Positions 1 to 9,528 of a DNA stretch of 64,000 nucleotides are shown piece after piece; positions within the stretch are counted from its first letter, which is position 1, and every line of letters begins with the position of its first letter. Position numbers and translations under genes: made by a program. The stretch is from Streptomyces sp. CB00316. Its GTDB lineage: Bacteria > Actinomycetota > Actinomycetes > Streptomycetales > Streptomycetaceae. Below the pieces are notes generated by a model. It saw only the letters and a program-made list of their open reading frames with translations. It searched no databases and was not told the origin of the DNA. Location: contig NZ_LIXI01000010.1 of assembly GCF_001905595.1 (NCBI RefSeq), forward strand, positions 124,001-188,000, given 5' to 3'.

Positions 1-20
1 GAGCTCCCGGCCTGACTCTT

Positions 21-64
21 CGCCGGCGGGGCGGATGCGGTGGACCGCGTCCGCCCCGCCGGCG
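21..64 (-). terminator. Long perfect hairpin closing the SARP gene
   Basis: Arms 21-35 and 50-64 are perfect 15-bp reverse complements. The segment between them (GCGGT GG ACCGC) extends the stem further. The hairpin lies 5 bp past the stop codon of the minus-strand SARP gene. There is no clear U-tract, as is common for Streptomyces terminators. Confidence 0.75.
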
Positions 65-69
65 GCCGG

Positions 70-1764
70 CTACCGCAGGACGACGGTGCGGACGTCGCCC
101 ATCTCCACCTGCACGGGCGGCTGCGCCTCCCGCCCGGACCCGGTCTCCCACTCGACCAGCCGGATCAGGGCCGCCTCACGGTTCCCCGGCGACTCGCGCT
201 CCGCGCAGGCGGCGGCGAACCGCTCGATGACGGCGGCGAGCGGGACGGTGGGGTTGGCCGCCAACTCCTCCGCCGCGATCCGCAAGGCCAGCGGCAGTCC
301 GCCGCACAGCCGCACCAGCCGCACCACGGCCGCTTCCTGCCCGCGGAGCCGGCCCCCGCAGAGACTGGTGAGCAGGGTCGCCGCGTCATGGTCGGCCAGC
401 GGGCCCATCGTCAGCACATGCGCGCCGTCGCGGGCGGCCAGTCCACTGAACCGCTGTCGGCTGGTGGCCAGGACACAGGACGAGCCGCGCGGTATGAGCG
501 GCCTCAACTGGTCGGCGCCGAGGGCCTCGTCGAGCACCACGAGCATCCGGCGGCCGTGCAGCAGGCTGCGGTAGAGCGTGGAGCGGCCGGCCGCGTCGGC
601 GGGCATCCGGGAGCGCTCGACGCCGAGGCTGGTCAGGAGTTGTTCCAGCGCGTCCGAGGCGGTCAGCGGCCGGCCCTGCCGGCCCGTGCCGCAGAGGTCC
701 ACATAGAGCTGGCCGTCCGGGAAACGGTCCAGCAGCCGGTGGGCCAGCTCCAGGACGAACGCCGTCTTGCCGACGCCCGGTGGGCCGTCGACGACGGCGA
801 TGGGGGTGCTGACACCGTACCTGCCACGCTCGTCGTCCAACAGCTCCTCCAGGTGCCCGAGTTCTGCCGTGCGCCCAATGAATCCGCGTGCCAGCGGCGG
901 CAGTTGCACCGGACGGGAGAGGTCGGGGGTGGCGTCCACGCGTCTTCGGCCGTGGTGTGGGTCCGTGGCCTCCCCCTCCCGGCGCAGCCTGGGGTGACCG
1001 GCCAGTATCTGCTGGTGCAGGCTGCGCAGTTCGGCGCCCGGCTCGATGCCCAGCTCCCGGTTGAGCAGATTCCTGGTCCCGGCGTAGACGGCCAGCGCGT
1101 GCGCCTGTCGTCCGCTGCGGTAGAGGGTGAGCATGAGCAGCCAGCTCAACTTCTCGCGCAGCGGCTCCTCGCTCACGGCGGCGGAGAGTTCTGCGACCGC
1201 CTCCGCGTGGCGGCCCGCCTCCAGCATGTCGGCGGCCCACTCCTCGACGGCGGTCAGCCTAAGGTCCCGCAGCCGGGTCCGCTCAACGGCGGCGAACGGT
1301 CCCGGGACCCCGGAGTACGCGTCACCGTGCCAGAGCGCGAGGGCCTCCTCGTACCACCGGACGGCTTCCTCCGGGCTCGCCCCGATCCGTGATCTGCGGG
1401 CCCGGGCGTGGCGGCGGGTGAAGAGCGTGGCGTCCACCTGTTCCGGGTCCATCCGCAGGCAGTAGCCGCCGGAGACCGAGGTGAGGATCGCCCCCGCCTC
1501 GCGTCTGCTGCGCCCCGGTTCCAGCGCGCGACGCAGGCCGGCCACATAGGTGTGGACCCCGTTCGTCGCGGTCTGCGGGATGTCACCTTCCCAGAGCGCG
1601 TCGACGATGTTGTCGACACCGACCACCTCGCCGGCCCTGCTGGCGAGCAGAGCGAGCACCGCGCGCTGCTTGGGCGGCCCGAGAGGCACCTCCTGGCCCT
1701 GCCGCCATACACGTATCGGCCCTAAGAGCTGTATGCGCAACGGTTCCCCCGACGTGGCCAACAC
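70..1764 (-). CDS. SARP/AfsR-type transcriptional regulator (BTAD + NB-ARC)
   Basis: About 564 residues. The N-terminal OmpR-type winged helix (about 8-105, with GPPKQRAVLALL and the LWEGD..Q turn) is followed by a bacterial transcriptional activation domain (about 112-255). After a linker come an NB-ARC ATPase with Walker A GPPGVGKT near residue 325, a Walker-B-like LVVLDEA, and a GLPLAL motif. SARPs activate secondary-metabolite promoters by binding heptameric repeats and recruiting RNA polymerase. The start is the GTG at 1764, because AGGAGG lies about 8 bp upstream; an in-frame ATG-like extension to 1803 has no such site. The protein stops soon after NB-ARC and lacks the TPR tail of full-length AfsR (about 990 aa). 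No biosynthetic cluster is adjacent on the visible side, so its target is unknown. The domain calls are firm. Confidence 0.9.
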   Translation of the reverse strand: MLATSGEPLRIQLLGPIRVWRQGQEVPLGPPKQRAVLALLASRAGEVVGVDNIVDALWEGDIPQTATNGVHTYVAGLRRALEPGRSRREAGAILTSVSGGYCLRMDPEQVDATLFTRRHARARRSRIGASPEEAVRWYEEALALWHGDAYSGVPGPFAAVERTRLRDLRLTAVEEWAADMLEAGRHAEAVAELSAAVSEEPLREKLSWLLMLTLYRSGRQAHALAVYAGTRNLLNRELGIEPGAELRSLHQQILAGHPRLRREGEATDPHHGRRRVDATPDLSRPVQLPPLARGFIGRTAELGHLEELLDDERGRYGVSTPIAVVDGPPGVGKTAFVLELAHRLLDRFPDGQLYVDLCGTGRQGRPLTASDALEQLLTSLGVERSRMPADAAGRSTLYRSLLHGRRMLVVLDEALGADQLRPLIPRGSSCVLATSRQRFSGLAARDGAHVLTMGPLADHDAATLLTSLCGGRLRGQEAAVVRLVRLCGGLPLALRIAAEELAANPTVPLAAVIERFAAACAERESPGNREAALIRLVEWETGSGREAQPPVQVEMGDVRTVVLR

Positions 1765-2601
1765 TCGGTCGCCTCCTGTGATCGTGTCGCGTGCGCACCG
1801 CACCTCGTCGGTACGGCGGCCGGCTGGTGGTGTCCGGGGGCGGCTCGCGCCAGGTCCCGGTGGGGGCGCCCCGGAAGGCGCCGCGACGGCGCACCGGATC
1901 CACGAGGTGGCTCCGGGACCGGTCGGTCCGGCCCGTACGCCCTCCGGGAAGGAGGCGGGCCGGGTGGTGAAGCGGGGCCGCTCCGGGCGGGTCGTGCCCG
2001 GGATGCGGGCGCGTGAGGCTCAGGGCCAGTGGCCCGGACACGTCCGCGACATCGCGCTCCGCGTGGACGTTGCCCCGGCGGTTCCCCGGCGGGGTGAATG
2101 ACATGGGGTGGAATTCAGACACCCGACAGGATTGCGGGCGGCATGATTCCTTTCGCAGCCCGCACCTGCCTTTAAGATCAACACGGCCTCGCCGTCGATG
2201 ACCACTTCAGGCGCCTCTCTTCCGGCCATTCCTGTATCCCTGAGACGTACGCGTAAGATAACAGTAGCGGGGTGATAGTGGGTTGTCACTGACGCCTTTT
2301 CATACTGCTGTTACCGGCCAACTCAGGTTTGAGCGGCGAACCCATGGCGGGTCTGCGACGTGTCCGTGGCGGTTCGCGAGGTGATCCCGACGCGTCCGCG
2401 CACTTCACTGCGGCGGCCACGCATTCCCCGGTCGTCCAGTTTATGTGCAGCACCCTTCTGCCAAGCTTTCCCTTACAGGTATTCACCTCAGCGGCATATG
2501 CCGCCGCCTTCCCTGCCCAGGACGCGGATTCGCCCCGGTGGCCGGAACATTCGGCCCGATCCGGCCGGTTCGCAAGTTGCCTCGCGAAGAAAGATGGATG
2601 T
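1765..2601. other. Long intergenic region between SARP and TetR genes
   Basis: About 840 bp separate these divergent genes. The part around 2100-2330 is visibly more AT-rich than its surroundings and is probably promoter DNA. It holds a possible small minus-strand ORF (2020-2229, listed separately) and an imperfect hairpin at about 1930-1961. I see no other supported gene. Confidence 0.5.
2020..2229 (-). CDS. Possible small Cys-containing peptide, unrecognised
   Basis: A 69-codon ORF starts at ATG 2229, with AGGG about 7 bp upstream. The first 45 residues are less GC-biased than the rest and include a rare TTA leucine codon. The sequence runs from an acidic/hydrophobic N-terminal half (EVVIDGEAVLILKAG) to a Cys/Asn/Thr-rich stretch (CERNHAARNPVGCLNSTPC) and then a basic tail. 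It has no signal peptide and no modification enzyme nearby. It could be a bldA-dependent small protein or RiPP-like precursor, or simply AT-richer promoter DNA that happens to be open. I do not recognise it. Confidence 0.25.
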   Translation of the reverse strand: MAGREAPEVVIDGEAVLILKAGAGCERNHAARNPVGCLNSTPCHSPRRGTAGATSTRSAMSRTCPGHWP

Positions 2602-3360
2602 ATGGAGTCCCGCGGACAACGCTCCGGCCGAACCGGCCGCCCGCCCCGCCTCTCGCAGGAGGCGATCCTCGTCGCCGCACAGCGCATCCTCGACACAGAG
2701 GGTCCGGAGCGCCTCTCCATGCGCCGGCTGGCCCGGGAGATGTCCAGTACGGCCATGGCCCTCTACCACCATGTCAAGGACAAGGACGAGCTCCTCCTGC
2801 TGCTGCTGGACGCGCACGCCCGGCGCTACCCGCGCCCGGTGCTGCCGAGCGAACCGCGGACCCGGCTCCTCGCCGCCGCCCAGGTGCTGCACGATCTCCT
2901 CGCGGACTGTCCGTGGATCGTGGAGGTGCTCTCCTTCGACGACTTCGTCAGCGAGTCCGCCCTGTGGGTCGTGGAGAGCATCGTCGACGCGGCGGTCGAG
3001 TGCGGGATGGCGCTGGAGGACGCCGTGTACGCGTACCGCGTGATCTGGCACTACACCACGGGCGAACTCGCCATCCGGGTCAGCCGGGAGCGCGTGCGGG
3101 GCCGGGCCGAGCGCCCGGAGTACCGCGAGCACGCCCTGGAATTCCTGGACTCGGTGGACTTCCCCCGGTTGAACGCGGTCGGCAGGCGGTGGGCGGGGCT
3201 GACCGCCCGGGATGACCACCGCAAGGGCCTGGAGGCCGTCGTCGCCGGGCTGCTGGAGCAGAAGACAGGCCGGGTGGAGCGGCGGACCGGGGTCGCGGGA
3301 TGGAAGGCCGAGGCCGCGGGGGCTCCGGCCCATGCCGTCCGGGCCTCCCCGTGCTGCTGA
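2602..3360 (+). CDS. TetR/AcrR family transcriptional regulator
   Basis: A 252-residue one-component repressor. Residues about 17-62 form the TetR helix-turn-helix (SQEAILVAAQRILDTEG...SMRRLAREM...ALYHHVKDKDEL), where the YHHVKDK segment is the usual end of the recognition helix. The remaining helical part is the ligand and dimerisation domain. The reading frame is open far upstream, but ATG 2602 is preferred: GAAGAAAG lies just ahead and it places the HTH at the normal distance from the N-terminus. The last 30 residues, rich in Ala, Arg and Gly, look non-conserved. The stop codon abuts, with zero spacing, the stop of the convergent flavin-binding gene. The effector and target are unknown. 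Confidence 0.85.
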   Translation: MESRGQRSGRTGRPPRLSQEAILVAAQRILDTEGPERLSMRRLAREMSSTAMALYHHVKDKDELLLLLLDAHARRYPRPVLPSEPRTRLLAAAQVLHDLLADCPWIVEVLSFDDFVSESALWVVESIVDAAVECGMALEDAVYAYRVIWHYTTGELAIRVSRERVRGRAERPEYREHALEFLDSVDFPRLNAVGRRWAGLTARDDHRKGLEAVVAGLLEQKTGRVERRTGVAGWKAEAAGAPAHAVRASPCC

Positions 3361-4278
3361 CTACCCCGGGGCCACCGGCGGGTTGAACCGGGAGAATTCC
3401 GGATCGCTCCAGCGCAGACGTACCGCGTCCCGGGTCTCCTGGACGGCCTCGACGCGGAACTCCACGACGCGCTGCGCGCCCGGTACGGCGGCCGCCTCCG
3501 CTGAGTCCCAGACGGTGTGGGCGGTGCCGGAGAGCTGGAGGAGGTCGCCGGTCTCCCAGTCGGGTACCAACATCCCCGCCCGCGGGTGGAGTTCGAGGTT
3601 GCCGAGGGTGAGGAACATGGCGTTGCCCGCGTAGTCGGGCCAGCGCAGCCGGGTGGGCGAGAGCACCTGGAGGAAGCCGGGGTTGCCGCCCCGGTGCGAG
3701 GCGTCCGCGTCGCCGCCCGGGGAGGCGGTGGCGACGAAGAAGCTGTCGGAGGTGGCGAGGGTGAGCTGCTGGACGGTGGTCAGCGCCTCTCCCCGGCCGA
3801 CCGCCGTGCGGCGGCCGCCCCGGTCCGGCGGGAGCACGGCGTACTCCCGCTTCTGGAGGTACTTGGGGCAGTTGCCGATGACCTGGTCGAGAGCGACCCG
3901 TACGCCGTCGGCCTCGGGGACCGAGGTTCCGTTGAGGCGGATACGGCGCCGGGTGGCCGGTTCGATGGCGATCATGCCGACCCGGGTGCCGGGCTCCCGG
4001 AGCGCCGCGCCGAGCGGGTCGTCGGCCGCGGGAAGGGCGCCGATCGTCAGGGTTCGCGGGTCCGGCAGCCCGAGGAGGCCGGGCTCGCCGGTGAGCAGGG
4101 TGGACCAGAGGCGTCCGGAGGCGTCGGCCGCGCCGATGACGATCATCGGCTGGCGGGCCAGGAACACCGCCGCCGCGTCGGGCACCGCGTCGCGGATGGC
4201 CCGGAGCGAGCCGGCCGCCGGGGCGCGCAGTCCGGCCCGGTGCTGGACGGTGAGTTCGCCCTGGTGGTAGTCGGCCAT
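3361..4278 (-). CDS. Pyridoxamine-5'-phosphate-oxidase-like FMN-binding protein
   Basis: 305 residues. The middle (about 35-110: PMIVIGAADASGRLWSTLLTGEPG, TLTIGALPAADDPLGAAL) matches a split-barrel flavin-binding fold of the PNPOx-like superfamily. A second half (FVATASPGGDADASHRGGNPGFL, NAMFLTLGNLELHPRAGMLVPDWETGDLLQLSGTA) repeats the same fold pattern and carries the typical G-N-L and GMLVPD signatures. Such proteins are predicted flavin-dependent reductases; some lie next to 2Fe-2S domains, but no Cys cluster is present here. It is monocistronic and converges on the TetR gene with no intergenic DNA, while its start faces away from gcl. The substrate cannot be told. Confidence 0.75.
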   Translation of the reverse strand: MADYHQGELTVQHRAGLRAPAAGSLRAIRDAVPDAAAVFLARQPMIVIGAADASGRLWSTLLTGEPGLLGLPDPRTLTIGALPAADDPLGAALREPGTRVGMIAIEPATRRRIRLNGTSVPEADGVRVALDQVIGNCPKYLQKREYAVLPPDRGGRRTAVGRGEALTTVQQLTLATSDSFFVATASPGGDADASHRGGNPGFLQVLSPTRLRWPDYAGNAMFLTLGNLELHPRAGMLVPDWETGDLLQLSGTAHTVWDSAEAAAVPGAQRVVEFRVEAVQETRDAVRLRWSDPEFSRFNPPVAPG

Positions 4279-4426
4279 GGTCCGTTCCCCGCCCTTCGGC
4301 CACCGGTGGGCCCGCGTCCCGGACCGGGCGGGCCTCCGGGGCGAGCGTACCTCCGTACGAGGGGAAGGCCCCCGTCCCGGAGTAGAATCCGGGTCGGGGG
4401 CCTGACGCAGGGGAGTTGAGACGGGC

Positions 4427-6211
<1,785 letters not shown>

Positions 6212-6271
6212 GGAGAGCTCCTGCTCGGGATTGGTGGAGTCGGGCTCTGTCGCGCCACCTGAGAGCACCAA

Positions 6272-6307
6272 TTCCGCATGGCGGAAATTCAGTTCTGCTA
6301 TACGGAA
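6272..6307 (-). promoter_or_regulatory. Twin IclR-like palindromes in the gcl promoter
   Basis: TTCCGCATGGCGGAA (6272-6286) has perfect 6-bp arms around a 3-bp spacer. TTCTGCTATACGGAA (6293-6307) is a second, imperfect copy. The two starts are 21 bp apart, which is two helical turns. The TTCCG-N5-CGGAA layout is that of IclR-family operators. In Streptomyces, allantoin-pathway genes including gcl are controlled by the IclR-type repressor AllR. That AllR binds here is inference. Confidence 0.7.
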
Positions 6308-6494
6308 GCAATCTAAAACGTGGCGGGGTCGCCGTCAAGAGCGGACGAGGCCGCCGTCAAGAGCGGGAGTCGGCGCCCAGTGGCGGGAAAGGCGCGCATT
6401 CCCTCCCCAGGACCTCGCTCCTGGTGGACGATGAGGTGACGAGGGAGGCACGGAGCGCAGCCGTCCTGCGGGGCCGTGCCGGAGGGAGACGATC

Positions 6495-7205
6495 GTGACG
6501 TCCGTGCCGGTAAGGTGCCCGGTCTGCAGCCGGGACCACGCCTATGTCGCACCGGCCTACCCGTGCCCGTGCGGAGCCCCCACCGCCCCGCCGCTGCTGC
6601 CCGGCGCCCCGGCGCTCCAGGTCACGCGGCGCACCTGGGACGAGGACTGGGTCACCGTCCGCTGCACGGCCTGCGACCGGCGGGACCAGTGGCCCCAGCC
6701 GGAGCTGTGCTGCCCGTGCGGAGCACTGCTGCGGATACCGGTGCGCCCGGTGGACGAGCCCGCGCCCCCGCCCCGGCCCGCCGCCCCGGCGCACATCCCG
6801 CTGCCGCGCACCGCCGCCCACCCCCGCCCCTCGTTCCGGCCGCGGACGATCCGTACCGGCCACGACGCGGTGAGCGCGGCCGCCCTCTACCTCACCTGGC
6901 TCGGCTACCGCGAGGTGGCCCGGCCCCGGGTGCGCACCGCCGGCGGGATCGATCTGCGGGCCACCGGACTCGTCGCCCAGGTCGACGCCACGACCCGGCC
7001 GGTGGAACTGCGCGCGGTGGAGTGCCTCTGGCTGAACGCCCTGGGCTCGTCGGCGGCCGGGGTGTTCTTCTCGCTCGCGGGGTACGGGGCCGAGGCGCGG
7101 GCCCGGGCGGACGGTGTCGGCCTTCCGCTCTTCGTCATGGACCTCACGGGGGCGCCGCAGCCGGTGAACAGTCCGGCGGACGAGCTGGTCAGCACCGGGG
7201 CCTGA
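6495..7205 (+). CDS. Unrecognised protein: Cys zinc-ribbon region plus nuclease-like C-terminal domain
   Basis: 236 residues from GTG 6495, preceded by GGAGGGA. The first 80 residues contain four CxxC or CxC knuckles (CPVC, CPCG, CTAC, CCPCG), i.e. two rubredoxin/zinc-ribbon-like units. A proline-rich linker (about 82-115) leads to a compact domain (about 118-225) reading LYLTWLGYREV...GGIDLRA..LVAQVDATTRPV...VFFSLAGYGAEARARADGVGLPLFVMD. This resembles the alpha-beta core of Mrr/restriction-endonuclease-like folds. The usual catalytic D-(E/Q)-x-K is not intact (GGIDLRA then QVDA instead of QxK), so it may be a non-catalytic relative. The function is not known to me. It is monocistronic, with the gcl promoter region upstream. 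Confidence 0.7.
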   Translation: MTSVPVRCPVCSRDHAYVAPAYPCPCGAPTAPPLLPGAPALQVTRRTWDEDWVTVRCTACDRRDQWPQPELCCPCGALLRIPVRPVDEPAPPPRPAAPAHIPLPRTAAHPRPSFRPRTIRTGHDAVSAAALYLTWLGYREVARPRVRTAGGIDLRATGLVAQVDATTRPVELRAVECLWLNALGSSAAGVFFSLAGYGAEARARADGVGLPLFVMDLTGAPQPVNSPADELVSTGA

Positions 7206-7282
7206 ACGGCCGGGCGCTTCCCCGGGGGGCGTTTTCGGGCCACCCCGTACCGGTGCCCCGCCCGGCGCGGCACACTGAGTAC

Positions 7283-7888
7283 ATGCGTATCCGCTCCGCC
7301 AGACGCTCCGATCTCCGCCTTCTCCAGGACATCGAGCGCGCCGCAGGGGAACCCTTCCGCACCCTCGGCATGCATTCCGTGGCCGACGACGATCCGCCCC
7401 CGCTCGACCTGCTGGAGAGCTACCGGCGGGCCGGACGGTGCTGGGTGGCCACCGATCCCCTCTCCGCCACCGGTGACCGGCCGCTCGGCTATGTGATCGC
7501 CGATCCCGTCGACGGGGCCCTGCACATCGAGCAGATCTCGGTGGACCCGGTGGCGGCCCGCCGGGGCATCGGCCGCACGCTGATCGACCGGCTCGCCGCG
7601 CTCGCCCTCGGACAGGGGCTCACCGCGCTCACTCTCACCACCTTCAGCGATGTGCCCTGGAACGCCCCGTACTACACGCGCATCGGCTTCCGGGTGCTGC
7701 ACGAGCGCGAGCTCACCGACGGGCTGCGCACGATCCGCGGGGAGGAGGCGCAGCACGGCCTGGACCGCTGGCCGCGGGTCTGCATGCGGCGAGAACTGCT
7801 GCCCCTACAGCCTTCGGCACCGGCACCACCACCGGCGTCCGTACCGGCGCCTGAGTCGGCGTCGGTCGCTGTCAGTGGTGCCCCGTAA
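7283..7888 (+). CDS. GNAT family N-acetyltransferase
   Basis: 201 residues. It opens with the typical IRSARRSDLRLLQDIERAAG strand-helix. The acetyl-CoA-binding motif A is ALHIEQISVDPVAARRGIGRTLIDRLAALA (about 78-107), with the R-x-x-G-x-G/A loop as RRGIGR. Then come TLTTFSDVPWNAPYYTRIGFRVL, a motif-B arrangement with the PYYTRIGF turn seen in many small-molecule and toxin acetylators. The start is ATG 7283; a longer upstream frame overlaps the preceding gene and is ignored. The C-terminal 25 residues are a low-complexity Pro/Ala/Ser tail. The substrate is unknown. Confidence 0.88.
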   Translation: MRIRSARRSDLRLLQDIERAAGEPFRTLGMHSVADDDPPPLDLLESYRRAGRCWVATDPLSATGDRPLGYVIADPVDGALHIEQISVDPVAARRGIGRTLIDRLAALALGQGLTALTLTTFSDVPWNAPYYTRIGFRVLHERELTDGLRTIRGEEAQHGLDRWPRVCMRRELLPLQPSAPAPPPASVPAPESASVAVSGAP

Positions 7889-7897
7889 GCTAAGGGC

Positions 7898-8095
7898 ATG
7901 GATTTGACTCCACGTCATGCCGCGCAGCCCGCCGTCGCGTCCGCCGCCCAGGCGAACGAAGCCATCCGCGCGCTCGTGGACTCACGTGCGGGCCAGGACT
8001 GGTCCGCGGTGGAGTCCGCGACGTACGAGGTGCTGCTCATCGAATGGGCGACGGCGACCCGGTCGGACGGCTCCGACATCATCGAAGCCGCCTGA
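7898..8095 (+). CDS. Small acidic hypothetical protein
   Basis: 65 residues from ATG 7898, 9 bp after the acetyltransferase stop and preceded by TAAGGG, so probably co-transcribed with it. The peptide is helical and acidic (QANEAIRALVDSRAGQDWSAVESATYEVLLIEWATATRSDGSDIIEAA by composition) and has no Cys, signal or membrane segment. Its codon third positions are strongly GC-rich, which supports translation. I do not recognise a family. Confidence 0.6.
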   Translation: MDLTPRHAAQPAVASAAQANEAIRALVDSRAGQDWSAVESATYEVLLIEWATATRSDGSDIIEAA

Positions 8096-8212
8096 CCGGG
8101 CCGCACTCGGCATGGCGCGCTCGGACAAGGCGTCGAAGCGCCGGAACCGGCCGATGCGGTGGTCCGGGAGGTGCGGCTCGCGCCGCGTGAGGTGGACGTC
8201 GTGGCATGTGTG

Positions 8213-8513
8213 GGCAGGGCCTCCGTCCCGAAGTCCAGGAACGTGCCGAACCGGACGGCGTACGAGGTCGCGTCCGTCATCACCGACAGCATCCGCTGCC
8301 CCTCCTCGGTGATCTCAGCGCGCTCGCCTGGCCGCGGGGTGCGCAGCGGCCGCACGGTCAGGGCCGCCGCGTCCCCGTCCCGGTCGACCCGCCAGACGGC
8401 GTCGAAGAACCCGTCGACCAGGACGGTCCCGTACGACTGGTTGCCCGCCCCGTTGCATCGCCCGGTTCAGCGCCCGGGTGGAGAGGACGGCGGGGTGCTT
8501 CTTCGCGGCCATG
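8213..8513 (-). pseudogene. Remnant of a winged-helix DNA-binding-domain (HTH_42-type) protein
   Basis: Reading from ATG 8513, the frame gives MAAKKHPAVLSTRALNRA, the characteristic opening of this family. About 14 codons later the matching frame shifts by one. The family's C-terminal end follows: SYGTVLVDGFFDAVWRVDRD, LTVRPLRTP, EEGQRMLSVM and a final RFGTFLDFG. Roughly 280 central residues present in normal homologues (about 380 aa) are missing and the two ends are out of frame. This is therefore an internally deleted, frameshifted relic, not an expressed gene. Its left limit is approximate. Confidence 0.75.
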
Positions 8514-8637
8514 GTCCGTACGGTAGCGATGCATGCGGACAGGTACGGTCCGCGACCACGGATCACGGGAGTTACGGCGTTACGCCCATCGGCCCCCGCC
8601 CCGCGCGCTCCTCCCCCGCCCGCCCCATGATGAACCG

Positions 8638-9519
8638 GTGATCAGTGTCCTCTTCGCCGTCCTGACCGCCCTGAGCAACGGCTCCGCCTCGGTGCTCCAG
8701 CGCCGGGCGGCGATGCGGGTGCCGGACAGCGAGGCGCTGCACCTCTCCCTGATCGGCCATCTGGTGCGCCAGAAGGTGTGGCTGGCCGGGATCGCCCTGG
8801 TGATCGTGGCCGCCGTCTGCCAGGCGGTGGCGCTGGCGACCGGGCCGATCTCGGTGGTGCAGCCGATCTTCGTCATCGAGCTGCCCGCGACCCTGCTGCT
8901 GGCCGGCTGGATTATGCGGGTCCGCGCGCCGCGCACGGTCTGGTACGGCGTCGCCGCGGTGACCGCCGGCCTCGCGATCGGGCTCGCGTCGGCCGCGCCG
9001 GTCGACGGCACCGACGCCGTACGGGGTGCGGACTGGGTCCCGACGCTGCTGCTGACCGGTACGTTCGAGGCGGTGCTGATCGTCGCCGCGCTGCGGGTGC
9101 GCGGCAACGCCAGGGCGGCCCTGCTGGGGCTGGCCGCCGCCTGCGGCTACGCGCTGACGGCGGCGCTGATGAAGGACGCGATGGCGCACCTCGGCCCGGA
9201 CGGCGGGGCCGTCGCGCTGGTGACGTCCTGGCAGCTCTACGCGACGGCCGCGGCCGGGGTGGGGGCGCTCTTCCTGCTCCAGAACGCCCTGCACGCGGGC
9301 AGCCTGGTGGCCGTGCAGCCGGTGCTGACGCTCGGGGACGCGCTGATCAGCATCCTGTACGGGGTGACGCTCTTCGAGGAGGAGCTGCGCACCGGCTGGT
9401 GGCTGCTGCCCGAGCTGGCCGGGCTCGGGCTGATCGCCACGGGCTGTGTGGTGCTGGCCCGCTCCCCGCTCGCCGCCGACGCCCTCGCGGCGCAGCCGCC
9501 CCCGCCTCGGGTGAGCTGA
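8638..9519 (+). CDS. DMT-superfamily (EamA-like) integral membrane protein
   Basis: About 293 residues from GTG 8638, with eight to ten hydrophobic segments. The first begins immediately (VISVLFAVLTALSNGSASVLQRRAA), then ILVIVAAVCQAVALATG, VIELPATLLLAGWIM, GVAAVTAGLAIGLASA, LLLTGTFEAVLIVAAL, LGLAAACGYALTAALM, LYATAAAGVGALFLLQ and so on. The ISVVQP and LVAVQP repeats, one per half, mark the duplicated five-TM plan of DMT proteins. It is probably an exporter or a small-molecule permease; the substrate is unknown. It follows the dead winged-helix gene, and its stop is 9 bp from the convergent reductase-like gene. Confidence 0.8.
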   Translation: MISVLFAVLTALSNGSASVLQRRAAMRVPDSEALHLSLIGHLVRQKVWLAGIALVIVAAVCQAVALATGPISVVQPIFVIELPATLLLAGWIMRVRAPRTVWYGVAAVTAGLAIGLASAAPVDGTDAVRGADWVPTLLLTGTFEAVLIVAALRVRGNARAALLGLAAACGYALTAALMKDAMAHLGPDGGAVALVTSWQLYATAAAGVGALFLLQNALHAGSLVAVQPVLTLGDALISILYGVTLFEEELRTGWWLLPELAGLGLIATGCVVLARSPLAADALAAQPPPPRVS

Positions 9520-9528
9520 GGCCCGGGC

